64,000 nucleotides of DNA from Beta vulgaris subsp. vulgaris (GCF_026745355.1 NC_079207.1:17702959-17766958); one strand, 5' to 3'; shown: positions 36,215-51,200, counted from the first letter of the stretch. A program made the numbers and translations. The notes: generated from the sequence alone by a model not told the origin.

Positions 36215-39200
36215 TTATATGCCCTCTGCCCACTTCTGGACGTGCACGCTTGCTCTCTGAGCCTGTAATTCATAGCATTAGAAGTTCCAAGTTATAATTC
36301 ATAATCTTGTAAGAGATAAAAAAAAAACATATACCCTCTTCACAGAATAAGTAAAAGTAGTGAGCATTTTAAAATACTTGCAAATTGCAAACATATAGAT
36401 TTGACAAATCATATACAAGACCAATTAAGATAATTTAGACCCCAATAAGAGGAAAACTAGTTTGCTAAGGGATGGAATTATGCGATTGATATGTCTATTT
36501 ACTTTATCTATCATAGTTTAAATTGTGTTCTAATAAACTTGATTGCGAGTAACTTGAAACATAAAAAGTATTTAATTAACGAAAAAAACCACAAAATATG
36601 TGAAGTTATTTGAAAATAGGCAGGCAATACCAATAGCATCATGTGTCAAGGGTTACTCTTTACTTTGTTGGGGTTCTTATAGACTAACAATTACCACTTA
36701 ACCTAAGAGTTTTTATTTCATTACCTCTTTCTCCCAATCACATCGAATTGTGATGATAGCTAATATCACTGTTTGAACTGCAGTTCCGCCAAAAATCATG
36801 CCACTCCAAATTCCCTGTAATCAATTAATTAAATGTTAGGTAAATTATAAGATTAGACAAATCACCTAAAAGTGAGATAGAGAAAAAGAATATAAGGAAA
36901 TCATTACCATAACGCCTAGATCAAATTTCCAACCCATCAAAAAGCCAAGAGGTACACCAAGCAAATAGTAGCATCCCAAATTAATAAATGCCACAGTGCT
37001 TTGCCACCCTGATCCCACCGCAACACCTACATCCAAAATCCACAACTGTTAAAATTGAAATCATATTACTTCTAACTCCTAACTCCTAACTCCTATTTCA
37101 TAATAATTGTTTTGAAAAGTCCAAATCCTTCTATCTCGGCCCACAATATTTAATTTTTAAATTCTTTTAGGCCTTGTTTGGTTGACAAAATAAATCATGG
37201 GAAGTGCAAATTCCTAGGAAGTAGAAGTATATGAAGTTGTTTGGTTGACAAAACCATGGGAATTTGCACTTCCTAGGAAGTTCTACTTCCTCCAAAATGG
37301 AGGAAGTTACTTACCTAGGTCCCCCTAGGTAAGTAGAGCTTTCCATAGGAAGTTCTACTTCCCATTATCAACCAAACACAATTTTACACTTCCTAGGAAT
37401 TTCAAATACATGGAAAAAATAACTTCCTAGGAAGTATGACTTCCTATATACAACCAAATAAGGCCTTAAAATGGGAATCAAATCGTTTGCAGTTTGCACG
37501 TTTCGTTTAAAATGAAAGGTGTCCATGAGATAGATCATTCAATTTTAGATTCGATTATATTCACGTTTAGGCGAAAAGGTTGAATCAAATTTAAAGAGGA
37601 TACATGTGGGCCTACTATGGTCTATGCCTCTATGGTTAATACTTTTCGAGGCCTTGTTTGTTGTACATATAAATTGTGAGACATGGGAAGGTACAAGATA
37701 AAATAACCACCTTATTAGTTTCGACTACTCTTCTAATACCCAATTATCTTTTGGATAAAAATCTCTTTTGGGTTTACAAGTGTCCAACTTCTCCTGCTCC
37801 TTGGACAACCCATTTTTCATGTCATCAAACTTTAACAGATTTACCATCTATCCACTACTATTATTGTCATGTGTATTGTGATTGTCGACATTTCATTCTT
37901 CAAGTAAGTACCCAATCACCATATTACTGTGTCTATTTTTGACAAAATATCAACCCAATATAATTCAGTTTAAATTTAATCAGTTCTCTCACAGTTTCAA
38001 TTAAGTTATATTCAGTTCAAACAAATTAAGTTCAATTTAAAAAAATTAAGTTTAGTTCAAAAAAAATTAAGTTCAATTCAAATAAATTAAATTAAATTGA
38101 GTTTAGTTTAATTCATTCTAAAAGACCATAGCCTTAGTCATCTTAAATTAATCTTAGCCTAAGTGGAAAGAAAAACACAATATCCTATTAGTGGTGTTTC
38201 AATATTTCAACACTCCTAGTAGTTAGTTGTCCTTGTGGGCTTTTTTTCAAAAAAAAAAAAAAAAAATATTTTTCAGACTCCTAGTATGATTCTCTCTACT
38301 CTATATTAATACTTCCTTCAATCTGTTTTAAATAAAACGTTTGTTTTTTACGCAATCCAACGTGCTTCTTTAATCATTAATATCTTTAGTTGTGCACACG
38401 TAAAAAATATATAAAAAGTTATAATTTGATAGTATGCATCGACAAATCTAACAAGACCTCGCTTGACAAGGTTTTTCTTTATATAATGACAATAAATTTG
38501 AGTCAAAATTGGTCAACAAAAAGTGTCATTTGACCCAAAGTTTCATTTAAAACAGAACGGATGAATATATTATTCTTTAATGTTTTAGGAAAATCGTCCA
38601 ATTACTTAAAATAGTGATAATCATAAAAGGTCAGTGGTAATTGCTATATATTCGCATTTTGAATTATTAGAAAGATTATAAGAAATAGCAACTATAGCAA
38701 ATGTTGTTTCATTAAAAACACAGCAATATTTGAAATGGTTAATTTGAATAACGTAAGAGCTATATATCTAAACAGTAGGAATACTAATATTAACTGAGTG
38801 TTGAGACTTAAGAGATTACCGGATAGAACAGGTTGTACACTATTGAGGAGAATGGTGAAGGCCAAGAGGACAGAGAGTTTCTTAACCTCCTCAATAACAG
38901 GCGGGCTTGTGGAAAAAATAAATGATATTTTCTGGTGAAATATCAAAACTAGCAGCCAAAAGAATAGCCCAATTGCAATAGACGTCATTACTGCTATTAT
39001 GGTTGCAAATTTTGCTCCTCTTCCATTCCCTGCTCCTAGCTCATTTGCCACCCGAACTCTGCTCATATTTTTCACACCATCATTAATATGTTTCATCAAA
39101 CGATAAAAAACAGAGGAAGTATGTTATTAATAAATTTACCAAATCAAACACAAGCAACAAGTTAGATCACAAATTATTTACGTAGTTTTCTTTAACTTTT

Positions 39201-42200
39201 AAGTGTTTTGTACCTTTTCAACTATTACAGTTTCCATATATGACTTTGTTATACAATAATTATTTTATCTATTTGGAAGTTCTACTGTTCAATTAATCAC
39301 ATTTTTCAAACAAATAGAGCATACCTTTAGTAACGTTTTGATCTTTATGCAAGTATTTACAAGATGTTGCAGTTATCAAGAAACAAAAGAATACTGTATA
39401 TATATAATCGGAACCTATAAGAGAATCTTCAGAAATCACGTATACTTAAAGTCTTTAACATATGCTGAAAACACATTAGACAATGCAAAAGAGGAAACAG
39501 AAGAGTACACCAACTTACCCGGCGCCAGCAAAAAATGCGAAAGGAATCATCATCTCCCATCCGTTGATGCTCATGCTGACAAACCAAGAGGTTACAAAAC
39601 AAAACAATTGTTAAAAAGACGAAACAAGACAAACTAGCTAGTCACGAGTTACGACTTGATAGTTGATACTATCAAACAAACAACTAACCCTTGTATTGAT
39701 ATTTGATAGGTAGGCTTCATTAATTAAGAGTAATTAATTAGCTGTTTCATTTATTCCAAAAATGACGTCCTCTTGTAACAAGTTAATAACTCCATATAAA
39801 AGTACATTATATTTTACTCCTCTTAGAAATAGGACTGGCAAAAACTGACCCAACCTGATAACCCGACCTGAAACTGACCTGAAAATTCTGGGTTTGGGTT
39901 GAGATTTTCGACCTAAAAAAAATGGGTCGACCCAACCCGACCTGAAAATATAATGGGTTAGGTTCAGGTTGACCTTTTCAACCTGAAAATAACCCGCAAT
40001 GACCTGATTTAAAAATAACTTATATTATGTTAAGTTAGCCCTTAGCCGGTTAGGTTATAATATTGGGCCAAGCCCAACTCACTTCAACCTGAAAATTCCG
40101 ACTTTGAATGTTGAAACTTAAATATGTTACATGTACATTCCCTTTTTGAATTTAGTTGGCAGTTTTTTTATCATTGGATATTTAGATTTTTATTTCAGGT
40201 CATTTTGGGTTGGTTTCGGGTCAATCCGAAAAATATAAGGTCGGGTTTGGGTTGAGATTTTCAACCTGAAATAAAATTAGGTCGGATTTGGGTTAAGGGT
40301 AAGTGACCTGAAATACAAATCAGGTCAACCTGAAACTGACCCAACCCGACCTGATTGCCAGCCCTACCTAGAAAGTTGAGATTAGAAAGACAAACCTCAA
40401 TTATAGTATACGAGTACAATAACAAAAAAGAAAGGCATACCATATGGATAAAGCATCTAGGGCTATTTCTGCATTCTTGAGATTTCCGGTCATCAGTATC
40501 AATATTCTGTAGTACCAGTTCTCCAAGCTGTTCATAAGATGTAATCATAAGTACAAAAACTTAACATGTTTGATATAAGCGTGTGATCAATCATGCTTTT
40601 CTTCTTTGGGATTTATCGACTAAAATATTTTGTCTTGAATCAGAGCTCAAGTCCCAACCAGCCCCGATAAATGATCCACCCCTAAATATCTATGAATATT
40701 CAAATTACCAACTTGCACTTATCAAAAACTTAGTTGCATTTTCAAAGACATAATTGTTCACTTGGGATAGTCTTTTTAATGTTAGTTACCTAGTTGTAGA
40801 CAAATAGCATAACTCGTAATTATATTAAAATCTAACTAGTAATACTACAACTTTACAAATCTACTAGCATATTTTGTCTTCCCTTGGTAAAAATAAATAA
40901 ATATAATGCTAGCATATTTTTATTAAATAAGCCAAGGGAGGAAGTGTGATTTACTCTTTTAAAATAAGTATAATATCCTCTAATAATTTAAAACAACGTT
41001 TTCTTTTCATTAAAAATTAAAATATGAGATTCAATGCAACTTGCCATATGAGTAAGTAAAAAATGGAATTGCAATCAGCATCAATAATTTGACAAAATAG
41101 TTGACACAATCAATTCAAGAAATTAACTAGAATCTTCAATCAAAAAAGTTAGGGATATATAATGACAACATAATACTTCGTATTTACAAAGTTCAAACAA
41201 CATGGTTTATTAACATTTATAATCATTAAAGAACTATACTAAAGTCGCTGATAAGTAATTATTAAACCGTCGACCAAATTTTTCAGTGACAGTATTGAAT
41301 AGTTAAAAACCAATCATTTTTAATTTAAAAAGGTAATAACATCTACAGAAGAAGCACAATAATTTACATCACTACTAAAATAATTTTAAATAAAAAAAAA
41401 TATGTCCATTCTGTATAACTACATAAGATTTTTGGGGTGCGTGTATATGCAACTAGTAACTGGAGTATATAATTGAGGCGACAAGACTAATTGATGTGCA
41501 TCATTTCAAAATCAAATTATTGGATAATAGTATATGTAAAGGGATAATATTATATTGTAAAGGGTAGAAGGGTCCTTTTATAGTCATAGGTCTGTATTAT
41601 AAACACTATATATATTGAATGCCAGGTTAACCTACAACAGGTTAACACAATTATTCCCACACTTGTACATGGTATCAAGAGCCTAAGTTTTTCTAAACAG
41701 AAAAACACAAAAAAAAAAAAAAAAAAAAAACACAACAAAATTCCCAACCACCGATTTTTGTTCACCGGAATTTTGATTCTGAAGCTTTTGTTTTCACGCT
41801 AAACGACAAACACAAACCAAAAGCACGTTTTTTTTTTCTCTTTCACGTAAAAGAATTAATTTTTTTTTTCCTTCTTCTTTTACGTAACTTCTTTCCTGGC
41901 CATGGATTTCCCCACAGCCTCTTCCGCTGCCTCTGCTGCTCCGGCGCCGCCACCGCCGGCCATATCCTCTGCCGCGCCACCGTTCTCGTCGCCGTCAGTC
42001 TTTGCCGCGACGACAGCAGCATCTTACGGCCTGCAGCTCAGCGCTGCCACTTCCTTCTCGCGGCCAGTTTTCACCGCCGGGCCCTCTGCCGCCACATACT
42101 CCGGCCTTGACGCCGCCTCACCGGGAACCTCCTCCCGCACACCTCTGAGATTTCCGCCTGGTTTTATGGTGCCCCAGCCACCACCGCCGTTGTTCTCGGC

Positions 42201-45200
42201 GTCCTCCTAACCACCAATCATTGGTTTTCATCAACTTTCGGCTCCGAATCTTAGTAATTTGGTAACGATAACTCTCTCTTCACCTGAAGATTATTTATTA
42301 TGGAAAACCCAAATTACTTGTTTATTACTTTCTCATAATCTGCTTGGTATGGTTGATGGTTCTGCTATTATTCCCCCTGCAACTGTTCTTGATGAACATG
42401 GTGTTTCTATTCCTAATAATCAGTTCTATGAATATTTGCGTGTGGATCACAAATAAAATCTTGGATTTTTGCCACACTTTCTAGGGATTTTGTAGATGTG
42501 CATGATTTATCTACTTCTGTGGAAATTTGGACTAGATTACAGACTAGATTTATGCATGCTAGTATGGCCGATCAATGGAATTAAAGGGACGTCTTACTCG
42601 TATTAAAAAGACTACTTCCCAGACCATGGATGGATATTTACGTGAGATTAAGGTGATTGCTGATTCCCTTACTGCTATTCAGTGTCCTGTGTCGAACCAG
42701 GATTTAGTGCAGTATACACTTTTTGGTTTAGATCGTGATTCTGATACGATCATATAGTTACTACTCTCCTGCATTATCCATTCCCATTAGTTTTGATGAT
42801 TTGCGTCCCAAGTTTACTGCATGAACAAAGATTGATAAATTCTAAGGATATCTGATCATCGTCCATCATCTTACTTGCCGTTAAATCTACTGGTACTGGT
42901 TCAAGTTCCTCCTCCCAGACTAATTCTGGAGGGAGAAATCGGGGAAGGAATAACAGAAACAGAGGTGGTAATAATAATCGTGGGGGAAACAATGCTCGGA
43001 ATAATAATGGTGGGAATGGTGGAACAATAATAATCGTGGCCTGGAGGAAACAACAACAACAATGGTAATCGGGGACGCTCAAATGGTATAAGTAAATTTT
43101 CTAACTTGTCATCCTATAGTATGCCTGGCTAGATTATATTACTAATAATTTGTCGTCTGCAGGGAGTAATTCATCAAATAGTAACAATGTTACCTCTACC
43201 CCTACTTCCGATACATGTGGTTTGTGTTGGTTTCCAGGTCACCAAGCTGCCTACTGCCCCAGCGTTTAATCATAGCTTTGTTCCCTCCTCCTCAGAAAGT
43301 GTCACTCGAGCCTTAGCTGCACTGTCTGTTGGTGGTGAAGCTAATGACTCAGTCTGGTACCCGGATTCGGGAGCTGCTTCTCACATGACTCCTCAGGATG
43401 GTACGTTCTCTATTAAAACTCCTTATACTGGGTCTAGTTCTGTTGTAGTTGGTAATGGTACCTTACTCCCAATAAAAGTACTGGACATTTAACTTTAAAA
43501 ACGCAAGTCGTCCCCTCCGTTTATCATCTGTCTGTCATGTCCCTAATTTAAAACATAATTTATTATCAGTTAACAAGTTGTGTCATGAAAATGATTGTGT
43601 TGTGAGTTTTGATAAAAATTCTGTTTATGTTAAGGACCAGATAACGGGGGAAGTTCTGCTTCAGGGAACCAGTAAACAAGGTGTCTACCCTCTTCAGCCC
43701 ACATTGTCCCTCCTGAGCCTTCAGTTCCTGCTTTCCTAGCCATTAAGGAGTCGGGTGACGTGTGGCATGCTCGCCTGGGTCATACATCTTCTAGCATTAT
43801 AGGAAAATTATGTTCAAATAAATATATCACATGTACCTCTAAATTTCATGATGATTGTGTAGGCTGTAAGCTAGGAAAATACACCGTTTACCTTTTGATT
43901 CTGTTGAATATCTTTCTACATATCCATTATATAAAATTCATAGTGATCTTTGGCAATCTCCTGTTTTGTCAAATCAATTATTTCGCTATTATGTTGTGTT
44001 TGTTGATGATTTTTCGCGCTATTCCTGGATTTATCCTTTACGTCGAAAATCGGAAGCTTATTCAAAATTCCTTATGTTTCAAAAGATGGTTGAAAATCTT
44101 TTTAATTGCAAAATTAAAATATTTCAAAGTGATGGGAAGGGAATTTGACAATTCTCCTCTTCTTCAACATTTTTCTGACAATGGTATTATTTTTCAAAAA
44201 TCTTGTCCCCACACTCCAGCTCAAAACGGTGTTGCAGAACGCAAACATCGTCATATCATTGAAATGGCTCGTACTATGATTATTCATTCTGACTTTCCTG
44301 CGGAATTTTGGGTTGATGCATCATATACTGCCACTTACACTATCAATCGATTACCCAGCTCGGTTTTAGGGGGTGTTTCACCTTTTGAAAAATTATTTCA
44401 TCGTCCTCCTTCCTATCAATTTTTGAAAACATTTGGATGTGAATGCTTTCCTTTGTTTCTGGACTCTAAAAATCACAAACTGCAACCTAAATCTAAAACT
44501 GTGTTTTTATTGGATATGCATTGGAATATAAAGGGTATCGATGTTTTGATCCTACTACCAAGAAAGTCTACACTAGTCGTCATGTTCTTTTCCATGAACA
44601 TAAGTTTCCCTATCGTGCTCTTGTGCGTGCTCAACCCACCACTCCTTATACGTCGCCTCAAGTATTAGCCATAGATTGGACTCCCACGAATGTTGTGTCT
44701 AGCATCCCTGTGCCCCCTTTGGGCCACTCGAGTCTTCCTCGCTGCCCAACCCAACCCGTAGGGTGTCCTCTCTCGCCCTCGGATGCTCGTGCTCGAGCTG
44801 CTCCCTCCCGCCCCCCTGCTGTCTCCCCCGTTCCTGCAGGCCCAGCGGTGCTGCGCGCTGACCCAGCCGTCTCCCCTGCAGCTCCAGAAACTCCCATCGC
44901 TGGCGCTACAGTCGCGTCTCCCTCGCCCATCGAGTCGTCTGCCTCCCACGCTGGGTGACCAGCGCACGTTGGCATGCCTAGCGACACCTCTAGCTCGCCT
45001 ACGCCCCTTGATCCCTCACCTCCCGTGTCACCGAGTCCTGTGTCCCCCCTGTCACCCCTCCTCCCTCGTCGTCCGTAGCTAACCATCATCCGATGGTTAC
45101 GCGTCTCAAAGTTGGTGTGTCGAAGCCTAAAATATTCATGAACTTAAAAACTGATATAACTGAGTCTGAACCTACTAATTTTAAACAAGCGTCTAAAGAC

Positions 45201-48200
45201 TCACGTTGGCGTCAAGCTATGTTAGATGAATATAATGCTTTGATTAAAAATGACACATGGGAGTTGGTACCTCGCAACTATGATAAGAATTTGCTTGGTT
45301 GTAAGTGGGTCTACAAGATTAAATATCATTCTGACGGTTCTGTGGAGCGGTTCAAGGCCAGACTTGTTGTTTTTGGCAATCATCAGCAGGCAGGTATTGA
45401 TTACTTTGAAACCTTTAGTCTTGTTGTTAAACCTACTACTGTTCGCTTGGTTCTTACTATTGCTGTTTCTCTTAAATGGTCTATTCGTCAGTTAGATGTC
45501 AAAAATGCTTTTCTTCATGGGTTTCTCAATGAAGAGGTTTATATGCGTCAACCTCCGGGTTTTATTCATCCATCTAAACCTACTCATATATTGTCGTCTT
45601 CGTAAGTCCATTTATGGTTTGAAACAAGCTCCTCGAGCTTGGTTCTCCAGGTTTAGCAACTTTCTTTTATCTATTGGCTTCAAGTGCAGCAGTTGTGACA
45701 CTTCTATGTTCACTCTCAAATTTCGTGGTCATCTCATTATTCTGCTCTTATATGTAGATGACATTGTCCTTACTGGTAGTAGTCCTCCTCTTGTTGCCAA
45801 ATTCATCTCTGTTCTTTCTTCTCAATTTGCTATGAAGGATTTAGGGGATCTTCATTATTTCTTAGGTGTACAGGTTGTGCGTACTCCCTCTGGTTTATTT
45901 TTGTCCCAGCATAAGTATGTTTCTGATTTACTTCGTAAATTTCATCTGCATACTGTTAAACCAGTTACCACTCCTGTTGTCTCTAGAGTAACATTGTCTC
46001 TGCTTGATGGAGAACTTCTTGCTGATCCCACAGATTATCGTAGTATGGTTGGTGCATTGCAGTACTTAACTATGACTCGTCCTGATATTGCTTATGCTGT
46101 TAATATAGTGTCTCAGTTTATGCATGCTCCTCGTACTACTCACCTTCATGCTGTGAAATGAATTTTCAGATATCAGCAGGGCACTCTGGATTACGGATTA
46201 TATTTATATAGCAGCAGTTCTCCTACTGTTGTTATTGCCTATTCTGATGCAGATTGGGCAGGATGTCCTGACACACGGCGTTCTACTACTGGATATGCTG
46301 TTTTTCTTGGGAAGAATTTAATTTCCTGGCGTTCTAAAAAGCAACCTACTGTCTCCAAATCCTCCACTGAAGCTGAATATAGGGCAGTTGCCTACACAGC
46401 TGCAGAAACTATTTGGCTCAAGCAACTTCTTGCTGACATTGGCCATTTTCTCCGTCGTCCTGTGATTGTCTATTGCGACAATGTCTCTGCTACTTATCTC
46501 ACTGCTAATCCAGTTCATCATGATCGTAGCAAACATATCGATGTTGACTATCACTTTGTTCGAGAAATGGTTGCCAAGGGAGGTCTTATTGTTCGACATG
46601 TTCCTACACAGTCTCAGGTTCCAGACATCTTTACTAAAGGCCTATCTACTGACTTGTTTACTAAACATCGTACCAATCTATCCGTTGTTTCACCCCGTAA
46701 AGATTGAGGGGTGTATTGGATAATATTATATGTAAAGGGATAATATTATATTGTAAAGGGTAGAAGGGTCCTTTCATAGTCATAGGTCTGTATTATAAAC
46801 ACTATATATATTGAATGCCAGGTTAACCTACAACAGGTTAACACAATTATTCCCACACTTGTACACAAATGTTTAACACATTAGCTCTAATTATGTGCAT
46901 TTAATACTCATTTAGTGATATGTGACATTGAGTGAGACCCTCGACAATAGTTATGAGACAAGTGGGTGTTCAACATAATGGTGAGACTCTGTCAAAAAAA
47001 ACATAATGGTGAGACATTTTACATGAAATTGTTTTTCTCTATATATATATATAATATTTATAAAGATTATTGACTCGATAATAGTGAAAATATAGAGTAT
47101 ATTTTCCATAAATGTGTAAAATTTAATCAAATTGCTTTTATATAGGGAGTACAATATGTTAGATATCTAATAGGTTCTGAAAAGTTCAATTTATTAGAAA
47201 GTATGATATCTTACATATATTGTTCCGACGCTAAAAATGACGAGATCTCCTCTAATATAATTGTATCCATAGGTGGACCTTGACTATTACTATTATACTA
47301 AATATATAGATGAGAGTAATCAAATCACAATTATATACTAGCAGTTTATATAAGCAATTTCAATAATTTTCAAAAAACTAATAGTGGTGTCATGATTAGG
47401 GATATTAATAAGACAATTCAATATAAGCCTGTATTTGGGGTTGCTAGGCCGGACCTGTAACACTTGCACTTGAGCTCAAGTAGAGTCTCGAGTTTGGCAA
47501 GCTCAAAATTTCAAGTTCAACTTAGCTTTAAACCTAACTGGAGTTTGGAGACTTTGTTATAACTAGATAGTGAGTGTCCCAAATGATGCCCGGCTTGTTA
47601 CTTTTCGTAACTTTTTGTCAAGTGTGGAAAACTGACGTAATGACATGATAAATGATTGCATGATTTTTGAAAAATAATGAAAACAATTGCTTAATTCTTT
47701 CTACAAGGAATTTGATTAAGAGTTTATGTGTATAATATTCTCTTGTTATTATCATATAAAGGTTAAGTATCCAACTACTTGTACAAATCTTTTAATTAGA
47801 TATAATTATAAGACCTTATGATATTTTATTTTGAAATACTAAACAATGGTGTTATGGTGAATTGATGGTTAAGCTTTCACTTTTCGTTGCAAAAGTCACA
47901 TGTTCGATACCTTGTACAACATTATTTTTTTAATTGAGGGTTTTACTTGAAAATAAAGCATTTGCATTACAGCTTTAGAGGAGAGTGTCACGTGGCATAC
48001 AAACTTCCTTATGAACATCTTTTAATATATTAGTATAGATATTCTAGTAGAATAATTGCTTATTGTTGCGGTTGAATTGTTGCGATTTTATCCATACGCA
48101 ACAATAAACCACATCAAAAGAAAAGAAAAAATCGAAAATCAACCTATTGCTGCGGGAACCGCAACTACAGAAGTCAGAGAAATTTTCAAAATGTTCCGAG

Positions 48201-51200
48201 TAAAGTTCCAAAAACTATTCTATCGATCAAAGAAACTGCTCAAAAATTATTGAACTAAGGTTAATTTGTGTCTTTTATTTGTGGGTTTTGTAACTTGTCA
48301 TTTTTTTGTGGGTTTGTTTTTTGGGTGGATATTGCTAACCTATTTTTTTTTGTAATGGAAGGGTTTCTTCAAATACGCTTGCCGTCAAATATGCTCGCCG
48401 CTCTTGGTGTTCATCAGAACGGCTTGTTGTTCAAGAAAATCGAGAACACTGTCCAACATCACCCATGTTAAATTTTTTTTACTTTTTTATTTTTTTATTT
48501 TCTTTGAGTTAAATACCTTAGATTCGATAAATATGATGGGTTGTTTATTGAGATTATGGCTATTGTATTTTCTTTTGTAATTTGAATATTGTGTTCAATT
48601 TTATTTTGATTGATGATTTTCAATTTATATTGTTGTACAATTTAGGGTAGCTTTTCACTTTTATTTCCTATCTTGTATTGATAATTTTGTATGGCTTTGC
48701 GTTTTTTCATTCATATAAAAAGGCAAAAAAATATATATGATGACCTATACATATTGCTACGGGTTCTTGTAACAACCGTAGCAATCGATCAACTTATTAT
48801 TGTGATTCATACCCAAAACAGCAGTAATATGGTGTATTTTTTTTTAAAAAAATACACTATATATATTGCTGCGGTTTTGGTTATGAACCACAGCAATGGG
48901 TTGATCTATTGTTGCGGTCAAAAATCGCAGCAATAAGTAATTACTTATTGATGCTCCCTTAATTATTGCACGACCATAACCGCTACAATAGGCCACTCAA
49001 TGGCCGTCGTAATTAGCATTTATTCTACCAGTGACATTCTCATAATTGAATTTTTGCTAGTTATTTGAGCTTGTTACAAGTACTATGTACAATTTTACTA
49101 TTAGATTTTAAACTTGTTTGTGAACTTCTCAAGTTAAATTTTCATTATGCTCAGCTTGACCTTGAAAATTTCAAGTCAACATCGCATAATTTACGAACTA
49201 GATAGGTTCATTAACATTCCTGATTATCATACGACTTCCTATCAACACAAACTTCTATTTTTTTATAAGAGGCAAAAGTAAACTAGAAAAAGGGTGAAAT
49301 TGAACATTCAAGAAAATTTAGAGAAAAAGGCTAGTCGACAAAAGAATTTGTCACACTCAAAATGATTTATGGAACAAAAAATTTAAGTGGGGTAAAGGCG
49401 TAAAGCTATCTACCCACTTTAGAAGAAAATATGAGGTAATAGCATTTATATAGTCAGTAACAATATTTGTGAGTGCGACGTCAAAATAAAAATATAAAAA
49501 AAAAAGGATATTTGTGAGTGTGATATTCGAAGAGTGGAGTGCAATAACTATACTCCCAATAAAATAGCATAAGTTGCACTATACTCACAATATATTTGCT
49601 ATTTTGCACTATGCTCACAATATATTCTGAGTATATGATAAATGAATTAAAGTTGGATAGAAGATTAAAAAAGAAGTTACCAGAGCATGACCCCGGAAGC
49701 AGTGGAAAGCTTGACAAAGTCCCAAAGACCAGAAAAGGCCTCCATAGAGAAACCAGTCCAAGTGAGAGGACAACCACCAAAGGCAGTATAACCATACAGC
49801 CCAAAAACCACGACCCACCATCCAAAGTTCTGGGTGACGGCAACACCAATTATACCGCATTTCAGCACCGAAACAAACAACCAAGATACGAATAAGTGCA
49901 CCACCAGAGCTACTACTGAGACCCATGCCACAACGTTAGCCTTAAGCTGGCATTGTAGGAACCTTTGTAGTGGGAACTGAAAGGCGAAGCTGAAGTGAAG
50001 CGGCAACAACCACAAGGCCACCACTCCAGCCATATCGGAAACGTCGTCCGGTTGGCCTAAAAACTTCATCAATGGGCCGGCAAATATGTACAAGGGTAAA
50101 AGTAGGATGCAGCATACGAATAATACTATCCATGATCTTTGCATGTATATTCCCAACATGTGGTATTTCTTTGCGCCATATGCCTGCCCACATAAGGTCT
50201 CCAGAGCACTTGCCATCCCCAACTACATAAATGACGTAATTTTGTTAGTCATCAAAATCCTCACTAGCTATGGCTCTCAACTTAAATTTGGGAAAAGAAA
50301 CAAAAATTCCTAATTTGACGGGTAACATATAAAACTTATCTTTTCACATCTAACATAAGACACGTACGAACATTCTCGAGTTCAAACTAAACGACAATCA
50401 ATTTAGTTGGTTAGATGGTACATATAATCTGTTTCAAATCTCTTTTAAATCATTGCTGACTAACTATAGCTCTCTATAATTTATAGAAAAGAAGAAAATA
50501 GTTGTTCTACCTATCAAGAACACATAAATTAAATTTCATAGTCAAAGAAATATTATTTAGTAAATAACATATCAAATTAGCATTCATCATAGAGAATCTA
50601 AGGTGTTGTTTTGGCCGTGAGTTTGCTGTAAACAATAATCAATCAACATACTATGGATTGACGACCCACCATCTTAATTATTATTAAAATTGTAATTTAC
50701 CATTAAAAAGAAAGTCTATATATACATCACAAATTTTTACTAATTATCTTAACATAATTTCATTTAGTAGCATTCTTATTGATCCAAATATGTTAATTAT
50801 AGTGCTTATTTGGCTGACATAAAAAGTGAAAATTCAAAAAATTAAAGTATTTTTTTTACTTCATAAGAAGTTGCACGTACATTCCATAAAATAGAGGAAA
50901 TAACTTAACTAAGAGGTAAGTAAGTAGCACTTCCCATCACAAAAACTACTTCCATACTCAATGAAGTATTTCTTTGGCATTGTATCTTTTTAAGAAGCTA
51001 TACTTCATATACTAAACCAAATCACAACTAATCAATTATAGAACCTCAATTCAATTTATACTCTCTTTATCCCTTGATGATCATTATGCTTCCTTTCTTC
51101 GTCTATATCTAAATGATCTAGACCCTATTCCTAACTTGGGATAAACATTTCTTACTTTATATACCAACGATTGTTTTTGAGTTCGAGCCCAAGAAATATA

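Larger units (their letters stand above)
41518..46865 (+). mobile_element. Copia LTR retrotransposon 3, young insertion in gene A intron 2
   Basis: 5348 bp, antisense to gene A, with perfect 5-bp duplications CAAAT (41513-41517, 46866-46870). LTRs of 152 bp differ at two positions. Primer-binding site TGGTATCAAGAGC at 41670. Gag region from 41902 with a Pro/Ala-rich N-terminus; protease PDSGAASHM at about 43364. Integrase 43760-44480 ([29 protein letters not shown]). RT 45180-46160 ([24 protein letters not shown]); RNase H 46235-46700 ([29 protein letters not shown]); polypurine GATTGAGGGG. Stops or frameshifts break the frame in gag, integrase, between integrase and RT, and in RT, so it is not autonomous now. 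Confidence 0.95.

Noticed and set aside
37650..38130. Second Tourist-like MITE beginning GAGGCCTTGTTTG
   Set aside because: Left end resembles the family, but no matching right end or TTA duplication was found.
44658..45089. Antisense Gly/Arg-rich ORFs
   Set aside because: Shadow frames of the Pro/Ser/Ala-rich linker between Copia 3 integrase and RT.
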